A stretch of 10,081 nt of DNA, taken from assembly GCA_036166735.1 (NCBI GenBank), contig JAYZHG010000049.1, positions 1 through 10,081 of the forward strand. The letters run 5' to 3'. The first letter of the stretch is position 1, and every line of letters begins with the position of its first letter. Positions 1-6,943 of this stretch are shown in pieces. Position numbers and translations under genes: made by a program. The notes under the pieces are model-generated. The model was not told where the DNA came from. It searched no databases and worked only from the letters and a program-made list of their open reading frames with translations. This DNA comes from JAPYTU01 sp036166735. GTDB lineage: Bacteria > Bacteroidota > Bacteroidia > Cytophagales > MED-G16.

Positions 1-74
1 AAGAAGATAATATTATTTCTAAAATTATTTTAGATTTGGTTCCCTATAATATTAATAAAATATTCAATGGATAA
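1..74 (+). CDS. Possible C-terminal end of an upstream gene (partial)
   Basis: Reading from base 3, one frame stays open for 23 codons, ends in TAA at 72-74, and gives a plausible mixed hydrophobic/polar tail ending NINKIFNG. The other two forward frames stop earlier (frame 1 at 31-33, frame 2 at 8-10). If real, this gene overlaps the start of the AraC-type gene by 8 nt (ATGGATAA), an arrangement that often means cotranscription and translational coupling. Too little is present to identify a family, and 23 open codons in AT-rich DNA is weak evidence, so it could also be non-coding leader. Confidence 0.35.
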   Translation, partial: EDNIISKIILDLVPYNINKIFNG

Positions 75-987
75 AACATTTATCAATGTAATTAGTAATT
101 CACTCTCTTTTTCACTTAAAAAAGCAAATGTTATAAATGTCAAAAAATCTTTTACTATAGAAAATTATTATGATATTGAAAACACGATAATTTTACCAAT
201 TTCAGGAAATTTTAGATATGGTAGATATAAAAAAAAGATTTTAAATAATGAGGTGTTATTTATCCCTGCCCATAATACTATATCTCTTTCATTTGGATCA
301 AATAGGTCAAGTACTTTTGCATATGAAGATTTTATAGATATTAAGGAAAAGTATCTAATAGAAGAAAATGTTTTAAGACATAGTTCTAAAGCTGATAGAT
401 ATCTTATAATGAATGTGGATGTTAGGGCTTATGATCTTATTAATATATTTCATTCAAAATATTTAAAATCTATGATGATTTCTAATAATTCAAAAGTATT
501 ATCGCTTTTAAAAGATATTATGAGAGAGATGTATTATAGTTATCCAGGAAGTAAAAAGGTCATGGAACTAATTTCTAATCAATTAATATATGAAATCATA
601 AGAATTATTCTTTCTAAGCAGCCGATGTTTTCTAGCATTGAGGAAAATTTTAAATATTTTAATGATAATAAAATTATAGATTTATTTCAATTCATTGATT
701 CTAATTTGGAGAAAGAATTGTCTAATAGAGTTTTGTCTAATCATTTAAATATTTCTGAAGATTATGTTGGTCAATTTTTTAGAAATAACGTTGGTTTTTC
801 TCCTCAGGATTATATTGAACATAGAAGAATGGAAAGAGCTATAGAACTTTTAAGAGAAAATTCTGATCAAATAAAAAGTATTAGTAGTGTGGTTGGCTAT
901 AGAGATACGGCTTATTTCTGTAGAAGATTTAAATTAATGTTTGGTGTTCAGGCAGGGAAGATGAAAAAGAGAATAAATGAATTTTAA
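67..987 (+). CDS. AraC/XylS-family transcriptional regulator
   Basis: A cytoplasmic DNA-binding regulator of 306 residues, the usual length for the family. Residues about 205-303 form the double helix-turn-helix domain. The first HTH lies around LSNHLNISEDYVGQFFRNNVG. The second carries the family signature, with I-SSVVGYRDTAYFCRRFKLMFG around residues 271-294. The N-terminal 200 residues are the sensor/dimerisation part; a beta-rich start (ILPISGNFRYGRY...VLFIPAHNT) suggests a cupin-like fold, but the ligand cannot be told. The start ATG has no Shine-Dalgarno, as in neighbouring genes, and overlaps the possible upstream gene. The stop lies 2 nt from the stop of the convergent membrane-protein gene. 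The target is unknown: nothing shows that it controls the repeat arrays downstream, which look like response-regulator boxes instead. Confidence 0.9.
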   Translation: MDKTFINVISNSLSFSLKKANVINVKKSFTIENYYDIENTIILPISGNFRYGRYKKKILNNEVLFIPAHNTISLSFGSNRSSTFAYEDFIDIKEKYLIEENVLRHSSKADRYLIMNVDVRAYDLINIFHSKYLKSMMISNNSKVLSLLKDIMREMYYSYPGSKKVMELISNQLIYEIIRIILSKQPMFSSIEENFKYFNDNKIIDLFQFIDSNLEKELSNRVLSNHLNISEDYVGQFFRNNVGFSPQDYIEHRRMERAIELLRENSDQIKSISSVVGYRDTAYFCRRFKLMFGVQAGKMKKRINEF

Positions 988-989
988 GT

Positions 990-1322
990 TTATCTTTTTA
1001 TTCCTTTATTAAATTCAGACTCTATTAAGTTTTTAAATTTTCCTGATTTGGCAAAAGTATAAAGTCCAATAAAAATTATTATGTAAAAAAGAGTTATAAT
1101 AGAATATCCTAGGTAACTGCTTTCCAGTATTTCATTCAAATAGTTTCCAAGTGTAATGCTTACAAATCCTATTACAAATAATAATATTAGAAATAGTATA
1201 AAAAAAGATATTAGTCTTGAAACTGCTGCTGATATTTTATCAACAAGATCTACTTTCATTATATCAAATCTCTCCTTAAGGAAAGATGTTATTGAGTCAA
1301 TAAGCTTATCTATTTTAATCAT
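990..1322 (-). CDS. Phage holin superfamily III-like small membrane protein
   Basis: A 110-residue membrane protein with the layout of the Bacteroidota proteins annotated as holin superfamily III/DUF1469. An amphipathic N-terminus (about 1-35, KIDKLIDSITSFLKERFDIMKVDLVDKIS) is followed by two transmembrane segments (about 36-60 and 71-92), with a basic tail ending KGIKR. The family name comes from distant similarity to phage holins. In free-living Bacteroidota these are chromosomal envelope proteins of unknown role, and no phage genes surround this one. It is transcribed away from the PiT-like gene, shares its control region, and has its own perfect -7 element 10 nt before the start codon. 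Family assignment is by recognition of the pattern, not by search. Confidence 0.72.
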   Translation of the reverse strand: MIKIDKLIDSITSFLKERFDIMKVDLVDKISAAVSRLISFFILFLILLFVIGFVSITLGNYLNEILESSYLGYSIITLFYIIIFIGLYTFAKSGKFKNLIESEFNKGIKR

Positions 1323-1332
1323 ATTACAATAG

Positions 1333-1340
1333 CAAAGTTA
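1333..1340 (-). promoter_or_regulatory. -7 promoter element of the holin-like gene
   Basis: On the - strand this reads TAACTTTG, an exact match to the Bacteroidota -7 consensus TAnnTTTG. It ends 10 nt before the start codon, which predicts a very short leader. No TTG is seen at the -33 position; the TTAACA repeat array begins 11 bp upstream on this strand. Confidence 0.55.
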
Positions 1341-1351
1341 ATTTCTTTTTA

Positions 1352-1400
1352 TTAAATGTTACTTAACATTCATTTAACATTTATTTAATATGAATTAATA
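1352..1400 (+). promoter_or_regulatory. Four-copy 11-bp TTAACA direct-repeat array, putative Pho-type operator
   Basis: Hexamers TTAAAT (1352), TTAACA (1363), TTAACA (1374) and TTAATA (1385) start exactly 11 bp apart. A further TTAATA follows at 1395, a 10-bp step. Direct repeats with an 11-bp period place successive half-sites on one face of the helix. This is the layout bound by tandem OmpR-type response regulators: B. subtilis PhoP boxes are TTAACA-like with about 5-bp spacers, and the E. coli PhoB box also has an 11-bp period. The array lies between two divergent genes; the one on its + side is a PiT-like permease with a good -7 element but no -33 TTG, as expected for an activated promoter. 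Binding by a PhoB homologue is inference. Confidence 0.6.
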
Positions 1401-1421
1401 TTTATCATTTACATATTCATA

Positions 1422-1429
1422 TACTTTTG
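1422..1429 (+). promoter_or_regulatory. -7 promoter element of the PiT-like gene
   Basis: TACTTTTG matches TAnnTTTG exactly and ends only 5 nt before the ATG. Transcription would start about at the start codon, so the mRNA should be leaderless or almost so. There is no TTG 17-23 nt upstream; the repeat array occupies that side. Confidence 0.6.
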
Positions 1430-1434
1430 CTCAC

Positions 1435-2466
1435 ATGAAATTTCAAAGAAACGAATTAATAATTCCTTCAATTTTAACAGTCATTTGCTGGATAGTTTAT
1501 CCATATCCTGCAATAGCTATGTGGACTGTTTTTTTTCTTGCGGCGTATTCTGCGATCGCTAATGATAGCATTCAGACAATAGGAACTTTTATTGCATCCA
1601 ATTCTGATAAGAAATGGTACTATTTATGGATATATATGGGAGGGATTTTTCTTTTTACTGTTAGTTATAGTTGGATGAATTATGGAGGAGATATAAGTTA
1701 TGAGAGATTAGTATCTAAAGGGTTAAATGAGGCTCCAACAGAATTTAAATTTTTACAAGTATTTGCTCCTGTTGCTTTATTAATTATGACTAGATTTAAG
1801 ATGCCAGTATCAACATCAATTCTCTTGTTAAGTGCGTTTGCTACACAGGCTAGTTCTATTACAAGTATTTTAGAGAAAAGTTTTTTTGGTTACTTTATTG
1901 CTTTTACTGTAGCGGCAATTATTTGGTTAATAACTTCAAAATTATTTGAAAAATATAAAAATTCGAAACCATCAAAGTTATGGATGCCTTTACAATGGTT
2001 ATCTAGTGGTGCTCTTTGGTCAGCTTGGATAATGCAAGATATGGCAAATGTTGCAGTTGTCTTGCCAAGGTCTCTTTCTTTTGAACAATTTTTTGTCGTT
2101 GCTTCATTTATTTTCTTTGGTTTAGGCTTATTATTTTATTTGAGAGGTGATAGAATTCAAGAAATTGTTACTGAAAAAACAGATATAATAGATGTAAGGG
2201 CTGCTACTGTTGTTGATTTTATTTATGCTTGTTTATTATATTATTTAAAAGTAATTAGTACGATACCTATTAGTACTACATGGGTATTTATTGGACTTTT
2301 GGGAGGAAGAGAACTTGCTATTAATTTAAGATTAAATAAGGCGAATGTGAGTTTAAGTATCAAAATGATTTTAAAAGATGCCCTATATGCCGGGATTGGT
2401 TTACTTATTTCTTTGATAATAGCATTTTCAGTAAATGAAAATATGAGAAATGAATTATTTAATTAA
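1435..2466 (+). CDS. PiT/PHO4-like inner-membrane permease, probable phosphate transporter
   Basis: A 343-residue polytopic protein with about 9-10 hydrophobic segments. Two halves each carry a degenerate version of the PiT (inorganic phosphate transporter) repeat. Half 1 has ANDSIQTIGTFIAS at about 42-55, against the family GANDVANAIGT, and MPVSTS at 123-128. Half 2 has MQDMANVAVVLP at about 200-211, preceded by a hydrophobic helix, and then RAATVV...IPISTTWVFIGLLGG at about 255-291, closely like the PVSTTH motif with its preceding helix. This internal duplication supports membership of the PHO4 superfamily. The replacements (AN to IQ in half 1, ND to QD in half 2, STTH to STTW) mean substrate could be phosphate, sulfate or something else. 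The start at 1435 is the first ATG after the -7 element and leads straight into the first membrane helix. A Pho-box-like array directly upstream supports a phosphate role. It ends 24 nt from the convergent SPOR gene. Confidence 0.7.
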   Translation: MKFQRNELIIPSILTVICWIVYPYPAIAMWTVFFLAAYSAIANDSIQTIGTFIASNSDKKWYYLWIYMGGIFLFTVSYSWMNYGGDISYERLVSKGLNEAPTEFKFLQVFAPVALLIMTRFKMPVSTSILLLSAFATQASSITSILEKSFFGYFIAFTVAAIIWLITSKLFEKYKNSKPSKLWMPLQWLSSGALWSAWIMQDMANVAVVLPRSLSFEQFFVVASFIFFGLGLLFYLRGDRIQEIVTEKTDIIDVRAATVVDFIYACLLYYLKVISTIPISTTWVFIGLLGGRELAINLRLNKANVSLSIKMILKDALYAGIGLLISLIIAFSVNENMRNELFN

Positions 2467-2490
2467 ATAAATCTTTTATTTATATTTTCT

Positions 2491-2979
2491 TTATTGTATT
2501 TTGATTTTTTCAGGAATTATTATTGAGTTTGGAAATGTTTTTTTGAATTTATTGTAGTCTCTATTGGCATTAAATCTATTATAATATTTTCCAACTTTGA
2601 CTCTGTAATTTGGTTGAGTAAAAATTGTTATTCTTTCAGTTAAACTATCTAACTTATTTAACTTAATTTCAGTTTCTTCAGCAAGAATTCTGTTGTCTCC
2701 TAAATATAATTGTATTGTGAATCCTTCTACATAATCATTTTTTTTATTTTCATATTTTATGATGTTAAGAATGCTGTCTAATTCATTTTTAATTGTTGGC
2801 ACTTTAGTATTATTGTTATTTGAAAGTATAAAATTACTTTTTGAAATGGTTTTTTTAGTATCTCTAGTATATGATAAATCTTCAAAATATCCTTTTTGAT
2901 TATTATTGATACTAGAATTATTTGATTGAATCTTACAAGAAAAAAAGATAGTAAATATTAAAATAATATAATTTTTCAT
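2491..2979 (-). CDS. SPOR-domain lipoprotein downstream of secA
   Basis: A 162-residue exported protein. The N-terminus has a short hydrophobic signal with a lipobox ending FFSC, so Cys15 would be lipidated. An Asn/Ser-rich linker follows (about 16-60). The C-terminus (about 84-162) has the look of a SPOR domain: GFTIQLYLGDN, then QPNYRVKVGKYYNRFNANR, then KTFPNSIIIPEKIKI. SPOR domains bind denuded peptidoglycan, often at division sites, so the likely place is the periplasm, anchored to a membrane. The start codon lies 6 nt after the secA stop with no promoter seen between them, so it is probably cotranscribed with secA. The exact function is unknown. Confidence 0.75.
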   Translation of the reverse strand: MKNYIILIFTIFFSCKIQSNNSSINNNQKGYFEDLSYTRDTKKTISKSNFILSNNNNTKVPTIKNELDSILNIIKYENKKNDYVEGFTIQLYLGDNRILAEETEIKLNKLDSLTERITIFTQPNYRVKVGKYYNRFNANRDYNKFKKTFPNSIIIPEKIKIQ

Positions 2980-2985
2980 AAATAT

Positions 2986-5900
2986 TTAATCTTCAATTAT
3001 TGTACATTTTTCAGCATTTATATCACTTTCAACTTTTTTGAATTTAATATCTTTTATAATTCTTCCATCTTCATATCTAACAGAAATTTTTGAATTTCTT
3101 CCAAAAACTTTTTGAGATTTTATTGGTTGTGTAGTTTGAATTTGAGAAGTTTTATGGCCTAAAGTTTTATTTCTTTCGTCAACTGATCCAGAACCAGCAT
3201 CTTCTTTTTTTGTTACATAATTTTCTTTTCTTTTTAGTTTTTTTGCTTCTTGAACTTCATCAGAATTTTGAATAGGAATTTGAGCTTTTGTTAAAAATGA
3301 AATAGTGTCTTGATTAACTTTGGCAATAAATTTTTTAAAGAGTTCAAATCCTTCGAATTTGTATATAACTAAGGGGTCTTTTTGTTCATATACTGCACTC
3401 TGTACTGATTGTTTTAAATCATCCATTTCTCTTAAATGTTCTTTCCAATTAAAATCTATCATTCCTAGACTAATGATTTTTTGCATTTCATCTATTATAA
3501 TACTTCCTTCATTTGCGATTGATTTTTCCAAATTAACCGAAACACCTATTTGTTTTTTACCATCTGTAAATGGTATAAGGATATTTTTTACTGTTCCTCC
3601 TCTATCTTTTTTAATTTTTTTAAGAATGGGAAGAGCAGATGATTTTATAAAATCATTTTTTGTTTTATAATTATTTAAGACTTTTTCGTAAAGATTATTT
3701 GTAATTACAGTTGCTTCTTCTTTATCAAATTCTTCTTTAGAAAATTTATTAAAATCAATCCCTAGAATTGTAACAGAATTTAATCTGAAGTCATCGTAAT
3801 TTTGTCCATCTTTTGAGCTTAATACAATATCTTCACATGTATCGTATAACATGTTTAATATGTCTACATCTAATCTCTCTCCTTTCATTGCATTTCTTCT
3901 TCTTTTGTATATAACTTCTCTTTGAGAGTTCATTATATTATCGTATTCAAGAAGTCTTTTTCTAATAGCAAAATTATTTTCTTCTACTTTTTTTTGAGCC
4001 CTTTCGATAGATTTTGTTATCATACTATGTTGAATAACTTCATCTTCGTCCATATTCATTCTATCCATGACTTTTATCATTCTTTCAGAACCAAAAAGTC
4101 TCATAAGATTATCTTCCAGAGAAACAAAAAATTGTGATGATCCAACATCTCCTTGTCGTCCAGAACGTCCCCTTAATTGTCTATCTACTCTTCTAGATTC
4201 ATGTCTTTCTGTACCAATTATTGCAAGGCCACCATTTTCTTTAGATTCATCAGTAAGTTTGATGTCTGTTCCTCTACCAGCCATATTAGTAGCAATGGTG
4301 ACAGTCCCAGATTTACCAGCTTCAGCAACTACATCTGCTTCTTTTGCATGTTGTTTTGCATTTAAAACTTGATGATTTATTTTTTTCATATTAAGCATTC
4401 TACTTAATAATTCTGAAATTTCCACCGATGTTGTTCCCACTAAAATTGGTCTGCCATTATTTCTTATCTCAGTGATTTCATTGATGACAGCATTAAATTT
4501 ACCTTTTAATGTTTTATATACCTTGTCTTCCATATCAGATCTTGCTATTTTTCTATTAGTTGGTATAACAATACAATCGAGTTTATAAATTTCCCAAAAT
4601 TCTCCAGCTTCAGTTTCTGCTGTACCAGTCATTCCTGATAATTTATTGTACATTCTAAAATAATTTTGGAGAGTTATAGTTGCATATGTTTGGGATGCAT
4701 CTTCAATTTTTACATTTTCTTTAGCTTCAATTGCTTGATGAAGTCCATCAGAATACCTTCTTCCATCCATAATTCTACCAGTTTGTTCATCTACAATTTT
4801 TACTTTTGAATCCATAACAACATACTCTTGATCTTTTTCAAATAAGGAATAAGCTTTAAGTAATTGGTTTACAGTATGGATTCTTTTTGTTTTAATACTA
4901 TAGTCTTGGATGATTTTATCTTTATCTTTTGTTATGTCTTCTAATGATTTATTTGAATTTTCAATGGCATTTATTTCAGTCCCTATATCAGGTATTATAA
5001 AAAATTTAGGATCTTCACTAGCACTTGTAATTGTGTCAATGCCTTTTTCAGTTAGTTGGATACTATTGCTTTTTTCTTCAATAGTAAAGTATAGAGGTTC
5101 ATCAGCTTCAGGCATCAATTTTGAATTGTCTTGTAAATAATAATTTTCAATTTTTTGCATTATTGCTTTGGTCCCTAATTCACTTAAATATTTAATTAGT
5201 GGTTTATATTTAGGAAGACCTCTATGAGCTCTGAAAAGAGATAGTCCACCCTCTGATTCATTTTTTTCAGCTATTAATTTTTTTGCTTCTGCTAAATATT
5301 GAGTTACTAGTTTTTTTTGTAAATCAAATAATTGTTGAACTCTTGGTTTTAAATCAAAAAATTCATGTTCATCTCCTTTTGGAATAGGTCCAGAAATAAT
5401 TAATGGGGTTCTTGCTTCATCAATTAAAACAGAATCAACTTCATCCACCATTGCAAAATTATGTTTTCTTTGAACGAGCTCGTGACTTTCTCTAACCATA
5501 TTATCTCTTAAATAATCAAACCCAAATTCATTATTAGTGCCGTATGTTATATCGGCTTTATAAGCATTAATTCGTTCTATAGAGTTAGATTCATACTTAT
5601 CTATACAATCAATGGTTAGTTCATGAAATTCAAAAATTGGAGCATTCCATTCTGCGTCTCTTTTTGCTAGGTAATCATTTACTGTAACAATGTGAACTCC
5701 TCTTCCAGATAATGCATTTAAATAAGCTGGTAAGGTAGCAACTAGTGTTTTTCCTTCTCCGGTTGACATCTCTGAAATTTTTCCTTGATGCAAAACAACG
5801 CCACCTATTAATTGAACATCATAATGGATCATATTCCATAAAATTTTACTACCCGCAACCATCCATTCATTTTTCCATATGGCTTTATCGCCTTTTATTT

Positions 5901-6348
5901 CTATATTATCTTTAGTTTGTGATAATTTTCTGTCATGATCTCCTGCTATGACTTCTAATTGTTTATTTTCAGAAAAACGTCTTGCAGTTTCCTTAATTAC
6001 AGCAAATGCTTGAGGTAATATCTCATTTAATTTATCTTCTATAATTATTATTTGTGATTCTTCTAATTTGTCAATTTGATTTAAAATATTTTCTTTTATT
6101 TCGATTTCTTCTCCTGCTGATTTGTAAGATTTTTTTAAATTTAAAATCTCTTTAGATGTTTGTTCTAATTCTTTATTAATTTCTTCTTTAAAGTATTTGG
6201 TTTTATTTCTTAAATCTTGATCTGATATTTTTGATAAAGCATTATACTCATCATTTATTTTATTAACATATGGTTGTAGCTTTCTTAAGTCTTTTTCACT
6301 TTTAGAGCCTAGTATTTTTCGTAAACCTTTATTTAGGAAGCCTAACAT
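2986..6348 (-). CDS. secA: Preprotein translocase ATPase SecA
   Basis: The motor that drives unfolded preproteins through SecYEG at the inner membrane using ATP. Visible motifs are Walker A MSTGEGKT (194-201), DEVD (302-305) followed by SVLIDEARTPLIISG, TGTAETEAGEF (574-584), GRGTDIKL (691-698), and the arginine-rich motif VI region GTERHES...RQLRGRSGRQGD (712-734). The C-terminal scaffold/wing part includes the helix with FNWKEHLREMDDL. At 1120 residues it is about 220 longer than E. coli SecA. About 90 extra charged, coiled-coil-like residues precede Walker A and about 80-90 lie in the preprotein cross-linking region after DEVD, as is usual in Bacteroidota. The tail lacks the CxCxSGxxxxxC zinc motif and instead ends in a short basic/beta-looking segment (RNSKISVRYEDGRIIKDIKF). 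It is divergent from rplS and cotranscribed with the SPOR lipoprotein gene. Confidence 0.98.
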   Translation of the reverse strand: MLGFLNKGLRKILGSKSEKDLRKLQPYVNKINDEYNALSKISDQDLRNKTKYFKEEINKELEQTSKEILNLKKSYKSAGEEIEIKENILNQIDKLEESQIIIIEDKLNEILPQAFAVIKETARRFSENKQLEVIAGDHDRKLSQTKDNIEIKGDKAIWKNEWMVAGSKILWNMIHYDVQLIGGVVLHQGKISEMSTGEGKTLVATLPAYLNALSGRGVHIVTVNDYLAKRDAEWNAPIFEFHELTIDCIDKYESNSIERINAYKADITYGTNNEFGFDYLRDNMVRESHELVQRKHNFAMVDEVDSVLIDEARTPLIISGPIPKGDEHEFFDLKPRVQQLFDLQKKLVTQYLAEAKKLIAEKNESEGGLSLFRAHRGLPKYKPLIKYLSELGTKAIMQKIENYYLQDNSKLMPEADEPLYFTIEEKSNSIQLTEKGIDTITSASEDPKFFIIPDIGTEINAIENSNKSLEDITKDKDKIIQDYSIKTKRIHTVNQLLKAYSLFEKDQEYVVMDSKVKIVDEQTGRIMDGRRYSDGLHQAIEAKENVKIEDASQTYATITLQNYFRMYNKLSGMTGTAETEAGEFWEIYKLDCIVIPTNRKIARSDMEDKVYKTLKGKFNAVINEITEIRNNGRPILVGTTSVEISELLSRMLNMKKINHQVLNAKQHAKEADVVAEAGKSGTVTIATNMAGRGTDIKLTDESKENGGLAIIGTERHESRRVDRQLRGRSGRQGDVGSSQFFVSLEDNLMRLFGSERMIKVMDRMNMDEDEVIQHSMITKSIERAQKKVEENNFAIRKRLLEYDNIMNSQREVIYKRRRNAMKGERLDVDILNMLYDTCEDIVLSSKDGQNYDDFRLNSVTILGIDFNKFSKEEFDKEEATVITNNLYEKVLNNYKTKNDFIKSSALPILKKIKKDRGGTVKNILIPFTDGKKQIGVSVNLEKSIANEGSIIIDEMQKIISLGMIDFNWKEHLREMDDLKQSVQSAVYEQKDPLVIYKFEGFELFKKFIAKVNQDTISFLTKAQIPIQNSDEVQEAKKLKRKENYVTKKEDAGSGSVDERNKTLGHKTSQIQTTQPIKSQKVFGRNSKISVRYEDGRIIKDIKFKKVESDINAEKCTIIED

Positions 6349-6364
6349 TATATAAAATTTACTT

Positions 6365-6372
6365 CAAATTTA
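6365..6372 (-). promoter_or_regulatory. -7 promoter element of secA
   Basis: On the - strand this reads TAAATTTG, an exact match to TAnnTTTG, ending 16 nt before the secA ATG. No clear TTG is seen at the -33 distance, so the promoter may be moderate or activated. It lies in the 214-bp secA-rplS divergent region, which otherwise holds only AT-rich sequence, including a TTAATTAATTAA tract near 6416-6427. Confidence 0.5.
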
Positions 6373-6509
6373 TACATTAAAGATTAAGTATTAAATGGAT
6401 GATTCTTTTAATTATTAATTAATTAATATCAATTATACTAGACTTATTTAATTCTTTTTTAGGAATTTCAACTTTTTTTTAAATCTTAGGAAAAGGCATG
6501 AAATAAATT

Positions 6510-6537
6510 TTGTAAAACTAAAAAAATCCTATATTTG
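6510..6537 (+). promoter_or_regulatory. rplS promoter (-33 TTG and -7 TAnnTTTG)
   Basis: TTG at 6510-6512 (within TTTTG) is followed after 17 nt by TATATTTG at 6530-6537. This fits the Bacteroidota housekeeping promoter (TTG, 17-23 nt, TAnnTTTG). It predicts a leader of about 20 nt before the L19 ATG at 6563, with no Shine-Dalgarno. It is the most complete promoter in the window, as expected for a ribosomal protein gene. Confidence 0.7.
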
Positions 6538-6562
6538 CATCCAAAATAAAATTATATCTAAT

Positions 6563-6907
6563 ATGAATATTAAACTAAATTCAGAAAATGTAGAATTGAG
6601 GAAAACATTTCCTGAATTTGGTGCTGGTGATATAATTAATGTATTACTCAAAATTAGAGAAGGAAATAAAGAGAGAACACAACAGTTTCAAGGAACGGTT
6701 GTTCAAAGAAAAAATGTTGGTTCTAATGGAGAGACATTTACAATAAGAAAAATTTCAGATTCTATTGCTGTTGAAAGAATAATTCCTATTTTTTCTCCTA
6801 GTATAGAGAGAATTGAATTAATTAGAAAAGGTAGAGTCAGAAGATCAAGAATATATTATTTAAGAAAAAGAAAAGGTAAACTTGCTAAGATTAAAGAAAA
6901 AATATAG
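6563..6907 (+). CDS. rplS: 50S ribosomal protein L19
   Basis: A large-subunit protein located near the 30S-50S interface. The 114-residue length is normal. Family motifs are FGAGDIINVLLKIREGNKERTQ with FQGTVVQRKNVG, then ETFTIRKISDSIAVERIIPIFSP, then RRSRIYYLRKRKGKLAKIK at the C-terminus. The usual GVGVER is SIAVER here. In many bacteria rplS is the last gene of rpsP-rimM-trmD-rplS; here it lies about 2 kb from trmD, on the opposite strand, with its own strong promoter. dapF follows after 36 nt. Confidence 0.97.
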   Translation: MNIKLNSENVELRKTFPEFGAGDIINVLLKIREGNKERTQQFQGTVVQRKNVGSNGETFTIRKISDSIAVERIIPIFSPSIERIELIRKGRVRRSRIYYLRKRKGKLAKIKEKI

Positions 6908-6917
6908 TTTTAGAATT

Positions 6918-6940
6918 AATCTTTAAAGATTCCTTTTTTT
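6918..6940 (+). terminator. Palindrome plus T-run after rplS, possible weak terminator
   Basis: A perfect 14-bp palindrome AATCTTTAAAGATT (6918-6931) is followed by CC and seven T (6934-6940). It can form a 5-bp AT-rich hairpin with a 4-nt loop, so any termination would be partial. It sits 10 nt after the L19 stop and 3 nt before the dapF start, so it may simply lower dapF readthrough. No TAnnTTTG element is visible for dapF. Confidence 0.4.
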
Positions 6941-6943
6941 GTA

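Noticed and set aside
67..987. AraC-type regulator as the protein that binds the TTAACA arrays
   Set aside because: AraC-type sites are usually longer and not short hexamers in strict 11-bp tandem; the genes are also separated by a convergent gene. Proximity alone is not evidence.
990..1322. Holin-like gene as a sign of a prophage
   Set aside because: No endolysin, integrase or structural phage gene is nearby; this family is common as a chromosomal membrane protein in Bacteroidota.
3320..5140. Several + strand ORFs of 60-116 codons inside secA
   Set aside because: They lie antisense to conserved SecA motifs, have Ser/Phe-rich compositions typical of reverse-frame translation, and lack promoters of their own.
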